NCBI GenBank assembly: GCA_003508835.1
Contig: PUFA01000310.1
Span: 1,054,001 to 1,118,000 of the forward strand
DNA length: 64,000 bases
Source of the DNA: Eonycteris spelaea
Lineage: Eukaryota > Chordata > Mammalia > Chiroptera > Pteropodidae
Direction: 5' to 3'
Shown: positions 11,791 through 22,195 of the stretch, in pieces
How the letters are laid out: each line of letters starts with the position of its first letter
Numbering within the stretch: the stretch's first letter is position 1
Position numbers and translations under genes: made by a program
The notes under the pieces: generated by a model
Database searches by the model: none
What the model was told of the DNA's origin: nothing
Seen by the model: only the letters and a program-made list of their open reading frames with translations

Positions 11791-12361
11791 TGTTAATCAC
11801 TGGGTATCCTGCCTGAGCTGAAAGTTTTCCTCAGGAAGCCTTGCTCAGGTTGAATGGTAGAAAGGGGCTTGGGTTCTGGTCTCCCCATGTTCTTTAAGAG
11901 GCGAGGGCCTCCAGTCTAGAAGGGTAGAGTTGAAAAGCTGCCGGGGGAAGCCAGGCCACGCAGGGAGGGAGAGAGTGACTACTGCAGAGGTCGTGAGTTT
12001 TCAGACGATGCTGGTGCCTTGCCTTGCTTTGGGCTTTCTGGGGGAGCCACCCAGAGAAGCCACGCTACAGCACATGGCCTTCGTTTTGACTTGCTCCATA
12101 GCTGTCATCTCGGGAAAGTGTGCCAGAAAGGACGGGGTTTATCGCATCACTTTACTGGACCACTGACGGTCCGTTTCAGGTGGGGCAGGCTACATTGGAA
12201 GGAGGCGTGTTCTTTCTCTGTCTGCTAACTTACCTCTCTCTTTGCTCTCTTTTTCTTTCTTGGGTTCTCACTCTTGCTCTTTCTCAGAATGCCTATGAAA
12301 AGAACAGTTCGCAGCCTGGAGGCTTCAATGCCATATTCTTGGAGCAGTAGACTGTGACTAG
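11791..12361. other. Unassigned noncoding stretch
   Basis: Moderately GC-rich, ending in a pyrimidine-rich tract (12217-12290). Overlapping short open frames only; no gene seen. Confidence 0.5.
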
Positions 12362-12678
12362 ATCTGTATTTCTCAAGCTATCTGGGATGACGGTGTCTGG
12401 GGGACAATTTCTTGCAGAATGATATTTTTATTATCTCTCTCTATATATATATATACATTTAGAAATCTATTCTTTGGAATAGGTTTCTGGGAAAATGAAA
12501 TAAAATTATAGAAAAATACAAGTCCCTTTTTAATTATTAAAATAAATACATTAAATTACCCTGCCCGATTGCTATAAAAGTTTCATAATGCTTACTCTCA
12601 GCTTTTTTCCTTACCTCACTGTGGACCAGTAACAAACAATTTGCAACCCACCCCCGATACACACTTTGAGTAGCCCTG
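12362..12678. mobile_element. hAT-type (MER/Charlie-like) nonautonomous DNA transposon
   Basis: About 317 bp bounded by degenerate terminal inverted repeats. The left end reads 'tctgtatttctcaagctatc' and the right end 'cactttgagtagccctg', recalling the hAT tips CAGTGGTTCTCAAA and its complement. The interior is AT-rich with a (TA)n run at about 12442-12456. The 8-bp target duplication is too decayed to assert. No transposase coding. Confidence 0.55.
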
Positions 12679-13450
12679 GTGTAGACGACCTGGGGTGGGA
12701 GTGTAGACCCTTTAGTTTGAAGGGCCTAAGGGTCCCCCATTCACAGACAGCGGGTCTGTCCCACATGGCCCATTCAGTGGCTGTCACTGCCAAGTGATGG
12801 TCACCAGCGTGATGCGAAGGGTGTGCGTAAGAGCTACCTCTGCCCCTGCAGTGTGCCGTCCACGCTCTGGAGGCAGCTTCCACGTGCTTCTGCGGCAGGC
12901 AGCAAGCACCGCATGGGAAGGAGGCCCCAGACTTGGGGTTGATCGACGCTGCAGGGCTCCCGTAAATAATTGCCTTGAGGTTTCGGCTCTGGGAAGAGGA
13001 CTCAGAGTCAGCTTCTTATCTTCGCCTCTGATTGGCAGGTCGGTGGGTTCTTTTGGGGAGGAGAGCAAAGGCAAGGCATGGGCCCACTCCACACAAACCC
13101 GCCTGTCATGGACCTGAGAAGCATGATAGCATATCAGATCTTCTCTCCCCTTAACCTTGTCAGCCTGCCTTCCAGCTCAGCCAGTGCCAGCGGATGACAA
13201 AAGAAAGGGAGGATGATGGGAAATTCCTCTCCTCGCGACAGGGAATCTGCTAGGGGCCCTGAAGGAGGGGAGCTCGCTCTAGAGTTATATCTGCCAACAC
13301 CTTGAATCAATCCCCCCCCACCCACCCAGAACAGGTCCCCACCCATCTGCCCATCCTGCACCCACCCCCAGCTGTATCGGCTCTTACATATTCTGTCGCC
13401 TTATCCTAGTGTTTAAAGTAGCTGTAGCCTGATTCTGAAAAATTTTGGTG
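12679..13450. other. Unique, moderately GC-rich noncoding stretch
   Basis: Overlapping frames of about 100 codons exist on both strands at 12.78-13.12 kb without domain features. A C-rich tract with CCCACCC units lies at 13312-13372. No gene. Confidence 0.5.
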
Positions 13451-13524
13451 ACAAGAGAGGAGAGGAGATGGAAGGAGAGAGGAAAGGAGGAGAGAGGAGG
13501 GGAGGAGAGAGGGGAGGAGGGAGA
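13451..13524. repeat. Purine-rich GAGGA low-complexity tract
   Basis: Nearly uninterrupted A/G sequence of GAGAGG and GGAGG units. Such polypurine mirror-like tracts can form triplex DNA; that is inference. Confidence 0.9.
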
Positions 13525-13669
13525 CCCTAGTGTCAATGGGTGGGTGTGTCTGCCTGTCTAGAGGTCACTGGGCACCTGCTGCTCTAACCTATAGCCTCTC
13601 TTTTCCTTTTCTGTCTCGAAACCCCAGATGCACTTTTGCACAGCCTTTCCCCCCCCCCCGCCCCATCAG

Positions 13670-13910
13670 CAAAGTTTCTTCTAGCTTTCAGAGTATTTAT
13701 AGCATAACTGGTGACTGACAGGTCCTAACTCAATTAGTCAAACAGCAGCTTATGACTCACTCCTGAGGGGCCCCAGGTAGGGCCATTCGGAGTCCTGTCA
13801 TTATCATTTGGCATTCCACAACGCCTTACTTACTTTCCGCTCTCAGGAACAAAAGACACAGCTCCCACCCAGGGAAGGAGTCTTTTTATAAGTCAAAGGT
13901 GGAATGTGAT
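13670..13910. promoter_or_regulatory. Candidate enhancer with AP-1 and TEAD-like motifs
   Basis: Unique sequence containing a consensus AP-1 site TGACTCA (13753-13759), TEAD-like CATTCCA (13813-13819) and GGAATGT (13901-13907), a TCAAAGG TCF/nuclear-receptor-like word (13893) and two AT-rich MEF2-like words. The combination is typical of mammalian enhancers; activity is untested inference. Confidence 0.3.
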
Positions 13911-14269
13911 AATCAGTGTCTGCTTTGTGTTCCAGCTAATGCTAGAAGGCAAGTAGGGCCAGCAGGGGAAGAGCAGACACCAGGGAATGGCTGTCACCAG
14001 CCCTCCGGTAGCCCCGCTCCCAACATCTCCCCTCTCTTCCACCTTTATCCCCAAACAGCATCCCTTGCCACTTTCTCCCTGAAATCAACTGACAAGGATC
14101 AGCGAGTAGGGGTTAAAGGTCTTGAGTGGGGATGTCACAGAAAGGGGCACTTTGGCCTTTCACGGTATTTAAAGCTGAGGAAGTCAAGGCTTCAGCTAAA
14201 ATGCAGTCATTCCCATTGGATTCCCCGGGGATGGGTCAGCCGTCTCAGGCTGCAAGCCACATTTATTTC
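13911..14269. other. Unassigned noncoding stretch
   Basis: No gene or repeat recognised. The 131-codon forward frame (13899-14294) has no domain-like features. Confidence 0.5.
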
Positions 14270-14345
14270 CGAAATGGTAAAATGCAGTAGTTAAGAGCCA
14301 GGCTTTACAGGCAGTCAGAATTGAGTCTCAAACCTCTCTCTGTAT
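14270..14345 (+). mobile_element. MIR SINE 5' fragment, sense
   Basis: 'cagtagttaagagccaggct' then 'caggcagtcagaattgagtc' matches the tRNA-like head of MIR; the core is missing. Confidence 0.5.
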
Positions 14346-15784
14346 TTAAATATCTCTTTTCCAGGTTTTTTAAAAAAAGTTTTTCTGAGTCCCTTCCACT
14401 GACCCATCACCAGCAGTCCTGTGCTGTTTGCAAGTCCGCAAATACCACTATCATTTTCGTTAGGTAGACTGGGGAGAGAAGCTTTCTCTTAGCTCCTACT
14501 AGCGTCACCCCAAATTAGAGTTGTTTAAGCATAGCCGATCGAGGGTTAACCTTTCTAGAAAAGCCTCCTCTGACAACCACCCCGAGTGGGCAAACACCCA
14601 GCAGAGAGCTGGAGAGTAATTGCAGGTAGCTGGGAAGCCACGAAGGTCCACAAATACCTTTCAAAGGTGATTGGAAGGTGCTCTGTGGGTGTAGCCGTGC
14701 AATATAAATGCTAAGTCATGACAGACAGAGCCTGTGGAAATGAGGAGGACTCTCTGCCTGCACCACGGCTTCCAGCCTTAAAAAATAACCCCCAAACCCC
14801 TCCCCGCCCAATTTACTTCTGTGTGCATTCCATATCCATGTGGTCCTCACCTCTGTGCGCCCTTGGAAAACCTTTGTTTACTGGGGGGTGGGAGGTGGAT
14901 GCGGGGAGAGGAGTGGAGGCCAGTTGCCTTCATTTCAGAAGGTCCCCAAACCCACCTCCTTTTTCCTTTGCCCAGTGCCAAAGCTGTGCCCACGATCTTC
15001 TTGCCCCTTTTTCTTTCCTTCTGTCTGGTTCTGCCCTGGCCTTACCTGGAAGGGGCATGGCCAGAAAACCCAGACCTGTGTACTAGGGCCAATTTGGCTT
15101 TGGGCAAATTCTGGGGTCTTTGCCCTCCCCTGGAAAAATCTAACGGTCCAGAAAAATACATGAAAACTTGACACAGTGGGGAGAAAAGGTGGATGCTGGG
15201 CAAGTTGGAGAAATAACAGCAGCACTCGAAGAGGATGGCAAGGCCCTGGGAAGAAGCAGGGAAAACTCCCCGCACCACCCAGAGGTTTGTGGGAAACTCC
15301 ACCCCCCATCCATCCCTTCCCCTCCACCTGTTTTCTCAGCCCCCTTTACTCTCTTTCCTTTGTCTGCATTTGTGCTGTTAGTGGATTGGTGCTGGGGTGG
15401 TCAGTGGCACCCACGGACCTAGGCGAGTCCCCTTGGGATGGGTTCACAGCCTGGGGAAACCGCCACACTATTGTGTTAGGAGGTTTCCCTAGCTCTTTCC
15501 ATGAAGGACATGGAGCAGGGACACTTGGCTGGGAATTTTGGAAGACACCATTCTCTACCCCCTTCTTCTAGAGTGTCTTTCCAGATAAAAGGAGCCATTG
15601 TTCCCTCTGACTCATAAAAAAGTGAATAGCAAGCAAGGTCACATTACCGATGACACTCTCTTTTTACCTCCCACTTGAGAAAAAGTTGGCAAATAGAGAA
15701 AAACCCAAATAAGAGAACAAAACCCTTTTATCATCGCATCACTCATAAGTACGGTCGGCTGTAAATTACCTCACTCTTTTTCCC
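14346..15784. other. Unique noncoding stretch
   Basis: Unique DNA with C-rich and T-rich low-complexity segments. Several 105-131-codon frames overlap on both strands at 14.7-15.6 kb. Their mutual overlap and Pro/Trp/Phe-rich composition argue for chance. No repeat family recognised. Confidence 0.55.
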
Positions 15785-15947
15785 TCTGAAAAATATTTTT
15801 AACAAAAACAGATATCATACGATAATATAACCTGCTTCTCGCACTTAACAATATCCATAAACATTTCCCAGCATCATTAGACAGTTTTCTACAGCATCTT
15901 GTTTTATGTTTGCAATGAATTTCATCATATGGTTATAGCATAATTTA
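15785..15947 (-). mobile_element. L1M 3' end, antisense, left part
   Basis: 'cacttaacaatatccataaa', 'catttcccagcatcattaga' and 'ggttatagcataatttattt' follow the reverse complement of an old L1M/L1ME 3' UTR. Continues after a MIR interruption. Confidence 0.6.
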
Positions 15948-16155
15948 TTTAATAATAGCAAATATTTATAAAATGCTTCCTATGGGCTATGCTTTCCATG
16001 CTTCATCTAATTTATTCCTCACCACAGCTCTGTGAGCTAAATACTATCCCCGTTCACCTTTAATGCATAAGGAAACAGGTTTAGAGGCAGCATTTTGCCT
16101 GAGGTTGCACAAGGAGCGAACGGGAGAGAGCTGGACTTTCAATCCCACTCCACTT
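15948..16155 (-). mobile_element. MIR SINE, antisense, nested in L1M
   Basis: 'aaatatttataaaatgcttc', 'ctaatttattcctcaccaca', 'gctctgtgagctaaatacta', then 'gcctgaggttgcacaaggag' and 'ctggactttcaatcccactc' give a near full-length MIR in reverse complement. Confidence 0.8.
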
Positions 16156-16194
16156 TCTGGATCCCACGCCCACGGGCTACCATGCTGAGCTGTC

Positions 16195-16375
16195 CCCACA
16201 GCCAAGCACCCATGGCTGGCATTTAGATGATTTCCAGCTTTTAAATATTACTAGCAGAGCTGTGAAAAATGTCTTTATAGCTCTATGTTTTGCACATGAC
16301 ATCGTTATTTTCAAGGAGAAATTTCTAGGAATGCAGCAGCTAGGTTAAAGTGAACACACATTTTCATAGATTTGG
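16195..16375 (-). mobile_element. L1M 3' end, antisense, right part
   Basis: Resumes the L1M 3' region in the same orientation as 15785-15947. It has a 'gatttccagcttttaaatat' block, a 'gctgtgaaaaatgtctttat' block and 'ggagaaatttctaggaatgc', matching the antisense L1 phrases that normally follow the 'ataatttattt' block. Confidence 0.6.
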
Positions 16376-16755
16376 AAGATTTGCTTGGGGGCGGGAGCTG
16401 GCGGCACCCAGGCAGCACTGAGCCAGAGCTTGTGGGTGAGGACACCAGTTCCATGCCGCCTGACAGCTCCTTGTACCTTCCCTTCCTGCTCACTGGAAAG
16501 ATTACATCAAACTGGATTCCCAGCCCCAACCTTGAGAGGGACCATTTTCTAGCACTCTTAAATCACGGGGTTGGAAAATGGTCTTATTTTTATTTACCAA
16601 TGTTAAATTGCCAATGAGGCTTGATTAATTTTAAATTTGTTCATAGGCCACCTGTTTTTCTTCTTTGTCGACTTTCCTGTCCATGTCTTTCGAGATGGTG
16701 TTAACATCCAGGAAGGTCTGGCATCGGTGTGGTCTTGTTCCCATTCCTTTCCTGG
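16376..16755. other. Unassigned noncoding stretch
   Basis: No gene or repeat recognised. Confidence 0.5.
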
Positions 16756-16862
16756 AATGAGTGAATGAATGCATGGATGAGTGAATTGTTGGATGGATGG
16801 ATGGATGGATGGATGGATGGATGGATGGATGGATGAATGAATGAATGAGTGGATGGACGGGC
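16756..16862. repeat. (GGAT)n / (GAAT)n microsatellite
   Basis: A run of about twelve uninterrupted GGAT units (16791-16835) flanked by degenerate GAAT/GAGT units. Frames reading through it give an Ile-His-Pro-Ser repeat on the minus strand, an artefact of the microsatellite. Confidence 0.95.
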
Positions 16863-17089
16863 AGCATTTCCTGGAGTTGCCACTAGGGGATGTTTCACAA
16901 GGAAACTGATGGTAGCTTTTCTCTCAGCCTTACTGGCCTGGCAAGACTTCCATTAACCGAAACTCCATTTTTATGTACTCTGGAACGTAATCTTCACTAG
17001 GGTTCATCTGTACTACAGTTCTGGTTAGAAATTATGCTCCAAAATGGTAGAAGCAGGAGCTCTCTTCATGCCCCTGAGTTCTCGGGAAT

Positions 17090-17375
17090 ACTAATACTGG
17101 CTGCCATTTATCAAGCACCTTCTGAATTCAGATTGTTTCTGTTATGTATGGCTCCCAGGAGGCTCAGGTGGCAAAGGGCAATGGAGTTGAAGGGCCATTC
17201 TTGTTTTCTGTGAGGAAATGGCGTCTCTGAGAGGAATGGATGGATGGGTGGATGGATGGATAGATGATGAATGGAGGGTTGGATGGAATGTAGCCTGTTT
17301 GGCTTACATTCAAGGCTTAGAGTCCTTTCCCAGACCGAGATTTGAACCCCGGTATTTTAAGTCATAAGTCTGGCA
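17090..17375 (-). mobile_element. MIR-like SINE, antisense, interrupted
   Basis: 'ctgccatttatcaagcacct' at 17100 is the MIR 3' end in reverse complement, and 'gagatttgaaccccggtatt' at 17338 is its tRNA-like part. Between them the core is degraded and a GGAT microsatellite lies at 17234-17289. Confidence 0.5.
17234..17289. repeat. Second (GGAT)n microsatellite
   Basis: Imperfect GGAT/GATA units, about 400 bp downstream of the larger GGAT array and in the same phase direction. Confidence 0.85.
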
Positions 17376-17391
17376 TGAAAAGGATGAATAG

Positions 17392-17490
17392 AAAATCTTT
17401 CAAATTTCTCACTTTACAGATGAAGAAAGCAAGGTCCAGAGAGGTTAGAACAGATACTTAATGGCAGAGCCAGTAACTGGAACAGTTTCC
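17392..17490 (-). mobile_element. MIR SINE, antisense
   Basis: 'tctcactttacagatgaaga', 'aggtccagagaggttagaac' and 'cttaatggcagagccagtaa' are the MIR core in reverse complement. It abuts the previous MIR fragment in the same direction. Confidence 0.65.
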
Positions 17491-17959
17491 TGAAGCCTGG
17501 GGCATTGAACTTTCCACAAGGGCATGAAGAAACCATAATTTAATTTTGTCTGGGGCCATGTTTCTGCTTAACTGATCGGATTAAGTGAATAGGGACGGGC
17601 CACCTGCGTTTTCTGCATTTCCTCCCCCACGTGCCTTCCCTTGTTCTGGCCTTGGGAGGAGACTGTGAAACATGATGACTCAGCTGTGGTTCTAGCTGGA
17701 GGGATCCCTGTGGTCTGAGGACAGAAGGCCCCAAAAATACATTTCCAGTGTTCCGCAAGGGGTCGGTCCCTGAGTAACTCAGGACCTCCCAGGCCCTGGG
17801 CGCACCTGGGCTCTGTCCTGATGGCCAAGGTCTCTTTGGGGTCATGGACTCCAGCTTTTTCAGCCTGGAGAAGATCTAAATTCAGCTCTTCTTCTTTCTT
17901 GGGTTTTGGGAGTATAACTTTATTCTCTATATGGTAAATATTTAGTGAAAACTTGAATT

Positions 17960-18150
17960 TAGAATTGGAGTCCTGGAGACCCAAATTGGATCAGACTCGC
18001 CAGCCATGTGATACCACAGAATCTCTCGGTGCTTCTGCTCCTTCACTGAAAATACGGAAAATATACCACTTACTACACATGGTTGTGAGGAGAATTAAAT
18101 GGCAGAAACCTATGGGAGCCCTGGAAACAGGACTAAGAAGTGCCTAGTTA
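17960..18150 (+). mobile_element. MIR SINE, sense
   Basis: 'ggagtcctggagacccaaat', 'ccatgtgataccacagaatc', 'tcactgaaaatacggaaaat' and 'catggttgtgaggagaatta' follow sense MIR through to its 3' part. Confidence 0.7.
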
Positions 18151-18164
18151 CCACCTTCCTCTTA

Positions 18165-18545
18165 TTCTGAAATTTTTATTGAAGTATGATGTATACAGAA
18201 GAGTACACAAATCATAAATGTACAACTCAATGAATCTTCACAAATTGAGTACGCCCAAGGAACCAGCACTTAGATTAAGAAATAGAACATCATCGGCATC
18301 CCAGAAGCCCCACGTGTCACTTTCGAGGCGATTACTGTCACCCATCCCTAAGGACAACCATTATCCTGACTTTTTAACACCGTAAATGAGTTTGTTTTAA
18401 AAAGTTATAAAAATAGATTAATGCAAAAATTCTTTTGTGTCTGGTTTTTTCACTTAACATTATGTTTCTAAGGTCCATATTCTTTGCTCTTTGTATTTTA
18501 GTGCTTAATTATAACCATCTGAATAGTTCATAGCATCTCGTATGG
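18165..18545 (-). mobile_element. L1M LINE 3' UTR, antisense
   Basis: 'tttttattgaagtatgatgt' followed by 'gtacaactcaatgaatcttc', 'ttagattaagaaatagaaca', 'agaagccccacgtgtcactt' and 'ttgtgtctggttttttcact' is the reverse complement of a familiar old L1M 3' UTR, about 380 bp long. Confidence 0.7.
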
Positions 18546-19554
18546 CTCACTTTCTCTTGTGCCTACAAAGTATTTATCTTTACCCTAGAAGGCTAGATAG
18601 ATAACAGGCTGAGTTACTGGGGTGCATGATGATGCTGTCCCTTCTACCTCTGCCTTTAATGAAGTCACAGCTGTGGCTCTTCAGAAGACCATGGCCACTG
18701 TGCTTGGGTGACTGGACACCTGCTGAACTGATGTCTTCAGCTGTGAGATAGACCTCCTGTGCAGGTATCAAGGGAGCCACCCTCTGCACTCAGGTTCTGG
18801 CCTACTGCTTACTCTCAAAGTAAACCAGCCCAAAGAGGCCTGCTTCAATCTCTGCCTCTTAGCATGCGTGAGATACTGCCTCCCTCAGAGTCACAGGATA
18901 AATAATGAATAAATCACTGCATTTGACTAAAACAGCTCCAGGGACCTCAGAATGTTTTACTGAGGTGTTAAAGGAAACTCCTCTTCTCCACAGCCCGTGG
19001 AGGTGAAGAGGGGACAGAACATACCTTTGCTCAGTGCTTTAGTGTCCACAGAAGAAGGATGAAAATGAGACCCTGGGATTCTGGGGCCACTTTTTGCCCT
19101 TGTTGTTTGGGGAGATACCCCTGTGTACCCCAGAGTACCTTGAGCCTGCCTAAAATTTTAAACGAAAAATAGGACTCTGGGGGATCTATTAAGTTTCTCT
19201 TTGCTTTATATCTTGCAGCCCAGCCCTAGCCCTGTACCCACCACCTCACAGATAAAAGAAAAAGTGAACCACAACTTCTAAGGTTTCAAAAGCCAATGGC
19301 ACAGGTGTATTGCCTTAGGGATCACTCAGTGCCAGACCTGAGTGGTTGAGGCTTGACGTCAGTAGAGTTCTAACATTTTCCTTCAGGATAATAAGATTGT
19401 AGATGCCAGGATTTTAGGGTTCGGATGTCCTCCCCATAGCTCAGCCCTGATTTGGTGTAGATTGTTCACAAATTAGTTACCTCCTTCTTTACTTTTTCAG
19501 TGAAGAGCAGCCAACTCCTCTGACCCTCACTCCTTTGAGGCAGCCTGTTCTCCT
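18546..19554. other. Unique noncoding stretch
   Basis: No gene recognised. Contains a full CRE palindrome TGACGTCA at 19354-19361. Otherwise mixed sequence. Confidence 0.5.
19354..19361. promoter_or_regulatory. Second CRE-type palindrome TGACGTCA
   Basis: Perfect 8-bp CREB/ATF palindrome in CpG-poor DNA. Binding is inference. Confidence 0.3.
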
Positions 19555-19725
19555 GCCGAACACCTGTGGTTGTTAGGAAACGTCCCTTGCTGAGCCAAAA
19601 GTTTTCTTTAGTAATTTCCACCTCTTAGTCCTCGTTCTTTCCTCTGGAGTCACCTGGATCTATTCCAATCCATATAACAGATCCTTAACTTTTTAAAACA
19701 TAACCGTGATATAACCCCCTTAGGT
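19555..19725. mobile_element. L3/CR1-like LINE remnant
   Basis: 'aacgtcccttgctgagccaa' is followed by a 'atttccacctcttagtcctc' block and 'ctctggagtcacctggatct', resembling the ancient L3/CR1 3' region. A second piece with the same phrases lies near 35.4 kb. Assignment is from memory. Confidence 0.4.
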
Positions 19726-19889
19726 TATTTATTGACTTTTTACTCTGGTAGGAATTGAATTCTTTCTTCTCAAAGTTAAACATTCTAAGTTTTTAAAATA
19801 TTTATTATATGAAGTGGTTTTCTAACTCCACTTTTTAGTGCTTTCTGGTTTGTCAGTGTTTTCAAAATGTAATGCCCCATGTAAAAATG

Positions 19890-20790
19890 TATTATTCATC
19901 TATAAAAAATTAGAGAATTGTAATTTTGACATAATAAACAGATTGACATTTCAATGAAAACCCAGAAACTGTCCCAAATATATGTATATGACTTTAGTGT
20001 AAGATAAGATTTCTATCATATATAATTTATCATAATAAATTTCAGATGGATTAAAGGTTTCAATGTAAAGTAAATGCTCTAAGAGGGAATATTGGTACAA
20101 TTAAATAATCTTAAGGTGTGGAATGACTTTCTAAGTATAATTCTAAAGGCAGAAACCTAATAGATTTGATGACATAAATGTATTGTGTATGTGAAAATAT
20201 CAAATGGTAAATGAAGGATATCAAACAAAGAATGACTATGCTTACTATAAAAAAGATCTCTTCCAATTAATTTTTAAATAAAAGATGAATCATCTTAATA
20301 GAAAAAGGAAAAGAAATAAATAGGCAATTTAAAGAGATTCAATATTGTAAATTTATGAAAAATGTTCAGTTCTATGAGTAAAGGAAGATATTCTCATTAA
20401 ACCAATTTATTATTATTTATCAATAAAACTTCTTTAAAGACAGGAAAAAAACAATTCCAACTAAGTGAGTGTTAGTAGGATGTGGGGAAAAGGACTATAT
20501 TCTCATATTCTGATGCTTTTGAGAGTGAATTGGTACAGTCTTTCTGGAGGACCTTTTTACGGTATTGACAAAATGAGTCAAAAAACTTAAATATGTGCAT
20601 ACCATTTAATTCAGCAATTCTACTCTCAGGTAATCATCTTATGTAAATAATCAGTATTATGCCTATATGTTTTATATAAAATATTTATATTTATATAGTA
20701 TTTATGTACATGAACATGTTATGTACATATACACATTCTTTAAAGCATTATTTGTAACTTTACTTCTAAACTTTTAAAATCTTATACTTC
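19890..20790 (+). mobile_element. L1M LINE ORF2 3' part, sense
   Basis: Follows old L1 ORF2 in sense: 'ttcagatggattaaaggttt' (20041), 'ggaatgactttctaagtata' (20120), an 'aggatgtggggaaaaggact' block (20477) and 'gtgaattggtacagtctttc' (20525), then 'catttaattcagcaattcta' (20603). Heavily mutated; no open frame. Confidence 0.7.
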
Positions 20791-21030
20791 ATCTGTAAAA
20801 AGAATTAAGTAAAATTGAACACAGCCCCCAATATATCTATACATGTTTTATACATTATTTACTTTTAGTATCATTATAATGTATCACATAGATTATGAAA
20901 CATGTAAAAGTTGATGTATTAAAGGATTAGTTAAATTGAAACAAAAAGAAGTTCCAACATACATAACATTCCTGCTAACGAAATGAATTATCTTGTGCAA
21001 CTTTTGGGGCGGGAACTCCTGACTGTTCAG
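20791..21030. other. Unassigned AT-rich insert inside L1M
   Basis: Separates two collinear L1M parts. AT-rich, no family recognised. May be an independent small insertion or a poorly preserved L1 segment. Confidence 0.35.
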
Positions 21031-21190
21031 AATGCAACTTTCTTATATCAAAAGGTGGAAACATCGTAAATGTCTACTGATAGCTAAGTGTTATGCAAGT
21101 TTTGTTTAATAGGATGGTCTATATGATGGAATGGCATATACATTTAAAAAGTGTAGCGTGAGCAGAGTATAAAACAGTTGTGTAGTGGTT
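21031..21190 (+). mobile_element. L1M LINE ORF2 end, sense, continued
   Basis: 'aaaaggtggaaacatcgtaa', 'atgtctactgatagctaagt' and 'ggatggtctatatgatggaa' follow L1 in the correct order after the preceding piece. Confidence 0.5.
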
Positions 21191-21555
21191 CCACTTCCCT
21201 GTAATGGGAAAGTAGCTTGTAGTAGACTAACTCCCCACAGATTATTATCATAAATTCTGTACAAAGTATTAATGACAGCAGCTGGACGGCACTGGAGAGC
21301 GACCAAAGGAGGGCATGCCTAGATGGGGGTCAATCCTTGAAAGCAGAGACCTGCACTTGGGTGAGATTCACATTCACCTTTTTTCCTGGAGGCACTTCAA
21401 GCTTTCCACCCAGGGCAGCTGGTATTCCAGCAGAAAACTGCTAGTCGGCAGCCAGGGCAACTAAGAAGTGGGGTGGAAATCTCAGAACGGAGGGCCAGAG
21501 AGGAAGGAGCCCCAAATCTGCATATAAACTTTAACCGAATCCTCAGATGACCCCT
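21191..21555. other. Unassigned noncoding stretch
   Basis: No gene. May partly belong to a degraded L1 5' region that continues to the right. Confidence 0.4.
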
Positions 21556-22195
21556 GAATTGGGCGTGTGCAGGGAGACTCCAAGGAGCCCAATAAAAAGC
21601 AAAGCCAGGAGGTTAAAGAACTGAGCAAGGACTTCAGGTGCTGGCCATCACAGGAGAGACAGAATTCCGAGTTTGAATCCAGTCAAATTAACTGCCCGCT
21701 AGAAAGAGAATCAACACTCCTCTGAGGAAGAGAGATGAATCCAGAGTCTGTACAGCACATCGTTCACAATGCCCAGCATAGAATAAAAAACAATCAGACA
21801 CGGAAGAAACAGTCAAGAGAAAAAGCAGTCCATAGAAAAATAACCCAAGATGACCTAGGTGTTGGAATTAGCCACAAGGCTTTAACAAAATTATTACAAA
21901 TAAGTGTAATGACTTGAAGTAAAATATGACTAAAATGAACATATGGGGATCTCAGAAGAGAAATGAAAGAGGAAGGAAGAAAAAGGACCAAATGGAAACA
22001 GAATTAAAAAGTATACCATCTGATTTAGAAAAATCACTGGACGGGCTTAAGGGCAGATTGGAGTCAAGAAGAAAGGATAATTGAACTTGAAGATAGATAA
22101 ACAGAAATCATTTAATCTGAAGACTAGAGAGGGAAAAAAAATGAACAGAGCCTCAGGGACCTGTGGGACCGTATAGAGTGATCTAGTACATGTGC
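21556..22195 (+). mobile_element. L1 LINE 5' region and start of ORF1, sense
   Basis: Contains a lysine-rich A-dominated stretch. 'aactgagcaaggacttcag' and 'gatagataaacagaaatcat' are followed by 'atgaacagagcctcagggac' and 'ctgtgggaccgtatagagtg' (22141-22180), matching the characteristic L1 ORF1 coiled-coil coding segment of old mammalian L1. Frames are broken. Confidence 0.6.
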
